Shown here in pieces: positions 6,177-10,640 of a stretch of DNA of 10,640 bases (positions within the stretch are counted from its first letter, which is position 1; every line of letters begins with the position of its first letter). The notes under the pieces are model-generated. The model had not been told where the DNA came from, did not search any database, and worked only from the letters and a program-made list of their open reading frames with translations. The translations under genes were made by a program, and so were the position numbers. The stretch is from CAYTPE01 sp964439885 (lineage in GTDB: Bacteria; Patescibacteriota; Patescibacteriia; Magasanikbacterales; GWA2-37-8): the NCBI GenBank assembly GCA_964439885.1, contig CAYTPE010000039.1, positions 1 through 10,640 on the forward strand, in the 5' to 3' direction.

Positions 6177-6559
6177 TTTATGGGGGGGGTAAGACAATAC
6201 AATCGTTCAGAGACTTACAATGTTGGAAAGAAGGTCACAAATTAGTATTATTGGTGTATAAAATGACGAATAATTTTCCTAAAAAGGAGATGTTCGGTTT
6301 GAGTAGCCAGATGCAAAGAGCCGCCGCATCAATCACCTCAAACATTGCCGAAGGGTTTAGTAGACAAACCGACAAAGATAAATTGCATTTTTATACCATG
6401 TCGCAGGGTTCACTGACAGAGCTTCAAAATGAACTTCTCATTGCTAAAGATGTCGATTATATATCAGTTGCAGTATTCAAAGAAGCGGCCGAACAAACAG
6501 TGGTCGTAAATAAATTGTTAAACGGTTTAAAAAAATATCTTCAAAATCACAAAAAATAA
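6164..6559 (+). CDS. Four-helix-bundle S23 protein (start uncertain)
   Basis: The body of the protein is a clear S23 family member: TIQSFRDLQCWKEGHKLV, then NNFPKKEMFGLSSQMQRAA, TSNIAEGFSRQ and LTELQNELLIAKDV, about 120 aa from the expected start. The start is the oddity. Aligning GGGTAAGACAATAC (6187-6200) with GGGTATGACAATAC of the first S23 gene places AAG (6191-6193) where ATG should be. The nearby ATG at 6180 is followed by eight Gs and is out of frame by one. The only in-frame start upstream is TTG 6164, used here by default. So it is either a start-codon mutation, a homopolymer error, or a gene switched by G-tract length. The gene sits between inverted repeats, between MEMO-CapA and yebC. 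Function is inferred from the family only. Confidence 0.75.
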   Translation: MYLVFYGGGKTIQSFRDLQCWKEGHKLVLLVYKMTNNFPKKEMFGLSSQMQRAAASITSNIAEGFSRQTDKDKLHFYTMSQGSLTELQNELLIAKDVDYISVAVFKEAAEQTVVVNKLLNGLKKYLQNHKK

Positions 6560-6565
6560 TACTAC

Positions 6566-6597
6566 ATACTAAATACTATATACTCGATACTTAATAC
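6566..6597 (+). repeat. Right inverted repeat of S23 element 2
   Basis: ATACTAAATAC (6566-6576) and ATACTTAATAC (6587-6597) are exact reverse complements of two blocks upstream of the gene (6166-6176 and 6152-6162). The spacing is 10 bases here against 3 on the left. The arm begins six bases after the S23 stop and ends 24 bases before yebC. Confidence 0.8.
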
Positions 6598-6608
6598 ATA
6601 CTACTTGC

Positions 6609-6614
6609 TACAAT
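6609..6614 (+). promoter_or_regulatory. Candidate -10 box of yebC
   Basis: TACAAT matches five of six -10 positions and ends six bases before ATG 6621, so transcription would begin at or next to the start codon. No good -35 is visible; the upstream bases belong to the S23 right repeat. Confidence 0.4.
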
Positions 6615-6620
6615 CAACAT

Positions 6621-7340
6621 ATGTCAGGTCATTCTAAGTGGCATAATATACAGGCTCGGAAGGGCAAACAAGACGCCGCGCGGTCGAACGCCTTTACCAA
6701 AGCGGCCAAGGCCATCACCATCGCGGCGCAGCGTGGTGGCGACCCAGGCATGAATTTTAGTTTGCGTATCGCGATTGATAAAGCAAAAGCGGTCGGCATG
6801 CCTAAAGATAATATCGACCGCGCCATTAAGCGTGGTATCGGCGAAATTGAAGGCGCGGCGATGGAAGAAATTATGTACGAAGGGTTTGGGCCGTCGGGTG
6901 TTGCCATTCTTATCAAATGCGTTACGGACAATAAAAATCGCACGGTATCGGATTTAAAACATATTTTGTCCGAAGCTGGTGGCTCACTCGGCAGCGCGGG
7001 GAGTGTGGCGTGGATGTTTTCGCAGTGTGGTGTCATAGCAATTAACAATGAACAATTAACAATGAACAAGGATGATTTTGAACTAGCGCTGATAGATTCA
7101 GGTGCCGAAGATTTTAGTGAGAATGAGAGTGAGATTGAGATTAAGACTAAGATTGAGAAAATGCACGGAGTGCTTGAGAAACTTAAAGAGCTTGGTATTG
7201 AGCCGAAGGAGTCGGGTATTAGATGGATTGCGAAAGATAAAATAGAAGTTGCTCCTGAAGTCGAAAATAAACTCGGCGATTTGTTTGCCGAGCTCGAAGC
7301 GCATGATGATGTGGAAGATTATTTTACCAATGCCGAGTAA
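6621..7340 (+). CDS. yebC: YebC/PmpR family protein
   Basis: This 239-aa cytosolic protein is described in the family both as a DNA-binding regulator and, more recently, as a factor that relieves ribosome stalling at proline-rich stretches. The N-terminal domain is unmistakable: MSGHSKWHNIQARKGKQDAA, SNAFTKAAKAITIAAQRGG, KAVGMPKDNIDRAIKRG. The middle follows with YEGFGPSGVAI, DNKNRTVSDLKHIL and GSLGSAGSVAWMF. The C-terminal part ends HDDVEDYFTNAE. Length is normal, but the second half contains lineage-specific repeats: a duplicated 14-mer (7040-7067) encoding INNEQLTMN, and a Glu/Ile/Lys-rich stretch (SENESEIEIKTKIEK, about 7119-7160) built from GAGATT/AAGATT units. The start ATG has no Shine-Dalgarno site and a -10-like TACAAT six bases upstream. 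A damaged copy of its last codons lies at 9005-9055. Confidence 0.95.
   Translation: MSGHSKWHNIQARKGKQDAARSNAFTKAAKAITIAAQRGGDPGMNFSLRIAIDKAKAVGMPKDNIDRAIKRGIGEIEGAAMEEIMYEGFGPSGVAILIKCVTDNKNRTVSDLKHILSEAGGSLGSAGSVAWMFSQCGVIAINNEQLTMNKDDFELALIDSGAEDFSENESEIEIKTKIEKMHGVLEKLKELGIEPKESGIRWIAKDKIEVAPEVENKLGDLFAELEAHDDVEDYFTNAE
7040..7067 (+). repeat. Tandem 14-bp duplication inside yebC
   Basis: AATTAACAATGAAC occurs twice head to tail (7040-7053 and 7054-7067). The 28 bases are not a multiple of three, but the frame stays open and the repeat encodes part of NNEQLTMN, at the boundary between the central and C-terminal YebC domains. Confidence 0.9.
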
Positions 7341-7370
7341 ATAACTAAGCATTATTTAATTTTTATCAAT

Positions 7371-7934
7371 ATGGCTATAGGAAAATCAAATTTGGCGTTG
7401 AGTTTGGTAGGAGTCATGTGCCTTTTGGCCGGGTGTGCTAACATGCCAGCAAGGGATACCTCAAATAGAGGTAGTACTTCAACTATTATTGATACCCAAA
7501 AAATAGTCGGGTGTAGCCAAGTTCACACACTCTATACCGAACAAGACGCGGAAAAAGATGTTGGCGGAGCCTGGATCGGGACTGAAAAAGCAACGGACCA
7601 AGGTAGTGGCATTTGTTCGTATGCTATGGTACGAGCTAAGGTGAGAACGGCCGGCGAAGGTGCGTACGATTACTTGAGCTATGTAACCGTGGAGTACCCT
7701 ACAGTCACAAAAGCCAAAGATTATTATCTGAGCAAAAAGGAAAAACGCACCGGTTCGGTAGAGACGACAGGAATAGGTGATAAGGCGTTTGTGTACAATG
7801 AAACCAAGGGGACAAATTACGATACGCTCATAATGCTCGTCGGTAATCATGTGGTAAGTATTGAATGTAAAGAAGTGTGTACCGACGAACTCTATAAAAA
7901 AATTGGGACCACGATAAGTGAAAGGTTGAGGTAA
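7371..7934 (+). CDS. Putative lipoprotein of unknown function
   Basis: This is a 187-aa protein with a lipoprotein signal peptide: a Lys near the start, a hydrophobic core and the lipobox LLAGC, giving lipidated Cys22. The mature part begins with a Ser/Thr-rich linker (about residues 26-42). A small domain with C48, C82, C166 and C170 follows; pairs C48-C82 and C166-C170 could be disulfides outside the membrane. Motifs such as GSGICSYAMV, SYVTVEYP and TGIGDKAFVYNE recall small extracellular domains of the DUF3558/sensor type, but I cannot assign a family with confidence. No Shine-Dalgarno site is present; 30 bases separate it from yebC. It converges with the DUF805 gene and shares a two-way terminator with it. 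Confidence 0.7.
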   Translation: MAIGKSNLALSLVGVMCLLAGCANMPARDTSNRGSTSTIIDTQKIVGCSQVHTLYTEQDAEKDVGGAWIGTEKATDQGSGICSYAMVRAKVRTAGEGAYDYLSYVTVEYPTVTKAKDYYLSKKEKRTGSVETTGIGDKAFVYNETKGTNYDTLIMLVGNHVVSIECKEVCTDELYKKIGTTISERLR

Positions 7935-7955
7935 TGCGCGTGAGATAAGAAAGGA

Positions 7956-8003
7956 AAATAAAAAAATCGCCCTGGCCAAAAGCCAGAGGCGACTTTATTT
8001 TTT
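7956..8003. terminator. Bidirectional terminator between convergent genes
   Basis: TCGCC (7967-7971) pairs with GGCGA (7988-7992) and CTGGC (7972-7976) with GCCAG (7982-7986), with one bulged A and the loop CAAAA. An A-run lies on the left and a T-run on the right, so it can stop both the lipoprotein transcript and the DUF805 transcript. Confidence 0.9.
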
Positions 8004-8383
8004 TACTGCTGAGTGGTTGTTGTAGTAGCAGCAGGAGTCGTAGCGGAAGATGTAATCGGGTCAGGTCCAAAGCGGTTGTCTCCTTTGGTTCCTGGAGTCA
8101 AAGCCAATACCAGGTTATAGATAGGAACGAGGATAAACCAGCCACTCTTGTTGGTGTCGTGCATGCGGCGTACTGCCACGGCGAGCGACGGAAGTAAAAC
8201 CGCCAATTGGTAGACGGTCGAAAGCGGGTTGCTGCCTTCTTTGGCAAGGCCAACTGCCTGGCCGATGATCCCGACGATAATCGCGGCGATCGTGTTAAAC
8301 AAAACAAAGTACCAATATTCAGCGCGACGTGCGCGGCCGCTAAAGACGGCGTATTTTTTGAGAACGGAAAAGTAATAATTCAT
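8003..8383 (-). CDS. DUF805 family inner-membrane protein
   Basis: This is a 126-aa membrane protein. The N-terminus MNYYFSVLKKYAVFSGRARR followed by AEYW is the typical DUF805 opening. Hydrophobic segments run about residues 24-47 and 56-70, with a third at 82-95. The family signature VRRMHDTNKSGWF lies before the third segment, and GTKGDNRFGPDP closes the domain, matching the usual G-N-x-(Y/F)GPDP ending. The tail is a low-complexity Thr/Ala stretch (ATTPAATTTTTQQ), an extension that is probably disordered. The function of the family is unknown. No Shine-Dalgarno site is seen. The gene is divergent from the anchored protein at 8545 and convergent with the lipoprotein. Confidence 0.9.
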   Translation of the reverse strand: MNYYFSVLKKYAVFSGRARRAEYWYFVLFNTIAAIIVGIIGQAVGLAKEGSNPLSTVYQLAVLLPSLAVAVRRMHDTNKSGWFILVPIYNLVLALTPGTKGDNRFGPDPITSSATTPAATTTTTQQ

Positions 8384-8403
8384 AAGATGTTAGTTTAAAG
8401 TGA

Positions 8404-8477
8404 ACACAGTGTGTATCGACCTTTTGATTACGAACTGATATACTCTTTTTAGCGAGGCACAGGCGTTTTGGCGCCAA
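8404..8477. promoter_or_regulatory. Divergent intergenic region with two operator-like palindromes
   Basis: The 161 bases between two divergent genes hold ACACAGTGTGT (8404-8414, 5-1-5 inverted repeat) and TTGGCGCCAA (8468-8477, perfect 10-bp palindrome). Either could bind a dimeric regulator. No regulator gene is next to them. Confidence 0.35.
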
Positions 8478-8508
8478 GTCCAGCTATGCATTAGTATAGC
8501 AAAAAGCT

Positions 8509-8514
8509 TATAAT
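8509..8514 (+). promoter_or_regulatory. -10 box for the split anchored protein
   Basis: A perfect TATAAT lies 30 bases before ATG 8545, predicting a start near 8521. No clear -35 is present at 16-18 bases. Confidence 0.5.
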
Positions 8515-8544
8515 TTGCAATTGTTTTTATTCCGAAGTCGCTCT

Positions 8545-8988
8545 ATGCGTTTTTCAATCAAAAATCGGTCAGTGATCGTTATTTTTGTCCTCGCGACCCT
8601 CGCTGTCACTGGCACGTTGGTGGCCATTCTTCTTATGTCTATTGTGCCATCTCGTATAAGTGGGAGTGTGTAGGTGGACGGCAAACCGTTTGCCTTTGAG
8701 AGGTGCCGATCGGGGCAGGTATATGGGTTTGGTGGAATAGAACTAAGCTCGTCTGATGGTGCTCGGCTTCGTTTGGTGGTAAATCCACTAGACGGTACCA
8801 CGCGGGCTTCATTTTTTCCGGCCAATGAAGGGAATGGTGAAGATCTCGGCGCATGCGTATCGCTCACGCTTGAGCCACAGCACAGCCGTGTAAATTATGT
8901 TACCAACGTTTCTGGTGAGGCAACTCTCGCGTGCTCTGCCCCAAGTCACAGTGTCAACGGTGAAGTGCGCTTTTCCAATTGTCATTAG
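8545..8988 (+). pseudogene. Membrane-anchored Cys-containing domain protein split by in-frame TAG
   Basis: From ATG 8545 the frame reads MRFSIKNRS and then a hydrophobic anchor (VIVIFVLATLAVTGTLVAIL), continuing to ISGSV and TAG at 8671-8673. The same frame resumes at once with GTG: VDGKPFAFERC, SGQVYGFGGIEL, RLRLVVNPLDG, VNYVTNVSGEATLAC and finally FSNCH, ending at TAG. The second part has four cysteines and looks like a complete small beta-rich extracellular domain. Unbroken, it would be a 147-residue anchored protein. TAG ends several intact genes here, so it is a real stop. The options are a recent nonsense mutation, a sequencing error, or two products, since GGGAG lies about eight bases before GTG 8674 and could allow restart. 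The restarted product would be 104 aa without an anchor. Confidence 0.7.
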
Positions 8989-9004
8989 CCCGGTCGGTAA
9001 ATAA

Positions 9005-9055
9005 AAACTCGGCGATTTGGATGGTGTGGATGATTATTTTGCCAATGCAGGTTAG
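9005..9055 (+). pseudogene. Remnant copy of the yebC 3' end
   Basis: AAACTCGGCGATTTG (9005-9019) is identical to yebC 7269-7283, and GATTATTTTGCCAATGC (9032-9048) matches 7317-7333 with one change. Read in the yebC frame it gives KLGDLDGVDDYFANAG and a TAG stop, against KLGDL, eight residues, DVEDYFTNAE in yebC: an in-frame 24-base deletion plus a few substitutions. Upstream the homology ends and stops appear in frame, so only the tail survives. It has the same orientation as yebC. Confidence 0.8.
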
Positions 9056-9293
9056 AAATTTTTATTGGTAATAAGCACTATTAGCAATGATTGTGGAAGT
9101 GAGAACGGTATCGATCCTTTAAGCTTTATTTCTGTCTTCGCTTGCTTCGCGTTCTGCTCTGCAAGAGCGGTCTACAATACTCAACGTTTTATTTTTCATC
9201 TTTTACACTGCGCAACGTAGGTTACTACAGGTTTGAGTGAGTCACCATCGTTTTGGACTACTCCAATTTCACTTTCTCAATTTTTTGAATAGC
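9056..9293. other. Stretch without a recognisable gene
   Basis: I see no convincing gene here. It contains a small hairpin GCTCT-GCA-AGAGC (9156-9168) without a T-run. On the minus strand a 26-codon open stretch (9196-9276) reads like the end of a protein, ESEIGVVQNDGDSLKPVVTY followed by VAQCKR and a stop. It has no start and may be decayed coding sequence. Confidence 0.5.
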
Positions 9294-9470
9294 TCACAAT
9301 CTCCGACTCTCTTCCCCGGCGGTAGTGCCTTCTTTACGAAATCGGTCCGATCGCTCTTGTGCGCGCTGCGTGCTTACAGCTATCCACTTCCGCGCTTGTT
9401 CGTATGAGTCGAACGGCAATCTTTCTTCACCGTGGCCGTTGAAGTATAGTACATAGTGTGTGCAGCTCAT
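9294..9470 (-). CDS. Small hypothetical protein (58 aa)
   Basis: On the minus strand ATG 9470 opens a 58-codon frame ending in TGA (9294-9296). The product begins MSCTHYVLYFNGHGEERL, continues FDSYEQARKWIAVSTQRA and ends in a charged Arg/Glu-rich tail. It looks like a compact soluble protein: a beta-strand, turn and amphipathic helix, with aromatic positions (HYVLYF, YEQARKWI) of the kind seen in real small domains. A perfect TATAAT lies about 26 bases upstream on the same strand. I do not recognise the family and infer no function. It is one of several small minus-strand genes in this part of the window. Confidence 0.55.
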   Translation of the reverse strand: MSCTHYVLYFNGHGEERLPFDSYEQARKWIAVSTQRAQERSDRFRKEGTTAGEESRRL

Positions 9471-9496
9471 AAATAGGTATGAATTACCTTATTAAT

Positions 9497-9502
9497 ATTA
9501 TA
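9497..9502 (-). promoter_or_regulatory. -10 box for the 58-aa gene
   Basis: Read on the minus strand, 9502-9497 is TATAAT, placing the start near 9490 and a leader of about 20 bases before ATG 9470. No good -35 is visible. Confidence 0.4.
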
Positions 9503-9585
9503 TTTGCTAACAAACGACAATAGCCCTTATCACAAATACTACGACCAGCATGATCAGCGGCACCCCCCATCGGTGTTGGCCAAGC

Positions 9586-9819
9586 CTACTTTTTTAGTCT
9601 CCCGATTATTGTCAATAAGACGAACGCGAGAAAAGATACTACCACACCCGCAGAAAAAAATACGAGATATGGGGTAACATGATCATGAAGATTATAAATG
9701 GCCAAGCCAGCGGGTGTTGCGATGTCGCTGACATTCGCCGATATAACCCGCAGGTTAATGATTAATGCTGCCGCGAATCCACCGAGCATAAACCAAAATA
9801 CCGCAAAAATATATTTCAT
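9586..9819 (-). CDS. Small two-helix membrane protein (77 aa)
   Basis: ATG 9819 on the minus strand gives MKYIFAVFWFMLGGFAAALI at the N-terminus, a first membrane helix at about residues 3-24. A polar loop of about 25 residues follows (NLHDHVTPYLVF at its end), then a second helix at about residues 48-72 and a basic end, GRLKK. The frame stays open upstream to 9912, but that part is hydrophilic and runs through the inverted-repeat site at 9856-9910, so the inner ATG with the immediate membrane helix is preferred. No Shine-Dalgarno site is visible. The family is not recognised. Basic C-terminal residues suggest both ends face the cytoplasm. Confidence 0.6.
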   Translation of the reverse strand: MKYIFAVFWFMLGGFAAALIINLRVISANVSDIATPAGLAIYNLHDHVTPYLVFFSAGVVVSFLAFVLLTIIGRLKK

Positions 9820-9855
9820 ATTTTTTACTACGTAGTTATTAACAAGCTTTGCTCC

Positions 9856-9910
9856 GTTTAACGTTTGCCGATAATCCGATCGTTTTAATGTAGGACATCG
9901 GCTGTTATGC
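9856..9910. repeat. Imperfect inverted-repeat site, attC-like in outline
   Basis: Read on the plus strand: GTTTAAC (9856-9862), GTTT, GCCGAT (9867-9872), a 24-base centre, ATCGGC (9897-9902), T, and GTTATGC (9904-9910). GCCGAT/ATCGGC pair perfectly and the outer TAAC/GTTA also pair. This resembles the R-L-L-R layout of integron attC sites, but the spacers are asymmetric and the 3' core does not fully match GTTRRRY. On the minus strand the 3' core is GTTAAAC, which does match. Confidence 0.35.
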
Positions 9911-9914
9911 ACAG

Positions 9915-10115
9915 TTAATCAGTTTTTCCAGTACGACTTTTTAGTTCATAAACGTTTCTATCAGGAGCACGGAAATGTGCCCACTGGGTTTTATCAGGAT
10001 CTCCGTCAATATCCCCGATAAATTCGATTTCTTCCTGTTCCATATCAATTTTGGCACGCTTTATGTCATCAACCAAGAATCCTGCTACTGGCCCTGTTGA
10101 GAAATATTCCTTTGC
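9915..10115 (-). pseudogene. C-terminal fragment of a VOC/glyoxalase-like protein
   Basis: On the minus strand the 66 codons from 10115 to the TAA at 9915-9917 read KEYFSTGPVAGFLVDDIKRA, then EEIEFIGDIDGD, then WAHFRAPDRNVYEL. This is the typical second half of a short vicinal-oxygen-chelate domain: GFxVDDI, an amphipathic helix, then W-x-x-F-R-x-PD-x-N-x-YEL. The acidic residue of the final strand (E of YEL), usually a metal ligand, is present. No start codon precedes it; a TAG lies directly upstream in frame (10116-10118). The N-terminal half is missing and is replaced by the beta-helix reading frame in another phase. So it is a truncated relic, or part of a chimeric join. Confidence 0.75.
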
Positions 10116-10572
10116 CTACAGTACAGTGTTTTCCTACTGAAGTTCCGGTGTTAATCACTGCGTTGTCCCCAATATTTGTGCGCTCACCGACCGAAACAGA
10201 TGTTCCAAAAGTTACATTTTCACCTACGGTTACTCCATTAGCAATCTGTATATTGAAGTCCTTTTTTTCTTTTGATTCTGTTAAGTCACTGCCTATTCGT
10301 TGACCAGATTCGTCCAATTCAGCGCCTCGTAAAAGTATTTCGACCGCGGGTGAAAAATTCCTGTCTGGCGACAGAGCGTGATTAACATCTACAACAAGCT
10401 TTTCGAGAGTAGAATTTGCAATATTACTACTCGGATCAATATTTATACCCAATCGTACAAAATCCGCCCTCAAAGATACTAAATTTTCTTGAGATGTAAC
10501 TTTAGGGTCGAATTTGCCCTCTGGTATTCCCTTGAATATATGATCCACTCCGTTGAATTTTTCTGGACCCAT
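10069..10572 (-). CDS. Left-handed beta-helix (hexapeptide-repeat) protein, 3' end out of frame
   Basis: ATG 10572 on the minus strand opens 167 codons ending in TGA at 10069-10071. Residues 1-105 form a mostly helical N-terminal part without a recognised domain. About residues 108-153 are hexapeptide repeats: VTVGEN, VTFGTS, VSVGER, TNIGDN, AVINTG, TSVGKH, CTVGKG. They predict a left-handed parallel beta-helix like that of acyl- and acetyltransferases. The catalytic His of such enzymes cannot be assigned. The last residues (IFLNRASSRILG) lose the pattern and are the VOC coding sequence read in the wrong phase, so the natural C-terminus is probably lost. No Shine-Dalgarno site is seen. The gene lies between the two AACGTTT-type sites at 9856-9910 and 10604-10640. 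Confidence 0.55.
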   Translation of the reverse strand: MGPEKFNGVDHIFKGIPEGKFDPKVTSQENLVSLRADFVRLGINIDPSSNIANSTLEKLVVDVNHALSPDRNFSPAVEILLRGAELDESGQRIGSDLTESKEKKDFNIQIANGVTVGENVTFGTSVSVGERTNIGDNAVINTGTSVGKHCTVGKGIFLNRASSRILG

Positions 10573-10603
10573 AATTGTATTGCTAAAAAATTAAAGCAAT
10601 ATT

Positions 10604-10640
10604 GCGCACAACGTTTTGCGGCTACCCGAAGGGCGGGACT
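10604..10640. repeat. Possible half of a second AACGTTT-type site at the window end
   Basis: GCGCACAACGTTTTGCGG (10604-10621) shares the pattern AACGTTT(T)GC(C/G)G with the site at 9860-9870. It is followed by a small inner stem, CCCGAAGGG. The other half would lie beyond the window. Confidence 0.3.

Noticed and set aside
8671..8673. TAG as a sense codon
   Set aside because: TAG is the natural end of sod, MEMO-CapA and other intact genes here.
9196..9276. A 26-codon minus-strand frame with protein-like text as a continuation of the 58-aa gene
   Set aside because: It is in a different frame, and I could not find a single simple frameshift that joins the two convincingly.
9294..10572. Reassignment of TGA as glycine, as in Gracilibacteria/SR1
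   Set aside because: Reading through TGA 9294 would extend the 58-aa gene, but the long conserved genes (ahpC, sod, MEMO-CapA, yebC) contain no in-frame TGA, whereas TGA-glycine organisms use it often.
1..10640. CRISPR array, tRNA or rRNA genes
   Set aside because: No regularly spaced repeats and no tRNA or rRNA signature sequences were seen on either strand.

Overview
The window looks like a draft-assembly contig from a Candidate Phyla Radiation (Patescibacteria) bacterium. The evidence is indirect but consistent. Two four-helix-bundle 'S23' genes sit between unrelated genes. A MEMO-like domain is fused to a CapA-like domain. A membrane-anchored surface protein carries a 'CGKPVIYLYP' domain of a type I associate with these genomes. 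Intergenic spaces are short and most genes have no Shine-Dalgarno site. A run of ten Ns marks a scaffold gap. No tRNA, rRNA, CRISPR array or transposase was recognised.

Left part (1-2417): the last codons of rpoC end in a strong terminator. Next comes a self-contained unit: promoter, a GC-rich 107-codon gene of unknown function full of hairpins, and a terminator. An antioxidant pair follows, ahpC (2-Cys peroxiredoxin) and an Fe/Mn superoxide dismutase, separated by a frameshifted S23 gene bracketed by inverted repeats.

Middle (2418-7340): a membrane-anchored surface protein interrupted by the scaffold gap; a secreted or anchored MEMO-CapA fusion; a second S23 gene bracketed by a different pair of inverted repeats and apparently lacking its normal start codon; and yebC, which carries an in-frame tandem repeat.

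Right part (7341-10640) looks like accessory DNA: a lipoprotein, a convergent DUF805 membrane protein, an anchored cysteine-containing protein split by an in-frame TAG, and a decayed copy of the 3' end of yebC. Beyond that are small minus-strand genes (58 and 77 aa) and a left-handed beta-helix ORF joined out of frame to the C-terminal half of a VOC/glyoxalase-like domain. This last unit lies between two inverted-repeat sites that share an AACGTTT(T)GC(C/G)G core and faintly resemble integron attC sites.

The main themes are compact terminator-promoter junctions and small mobile-looking units. The best candidates for something undescribed are the two S23 loci with private inverted repeats, and the minus-strand cassette-like block at the right end.
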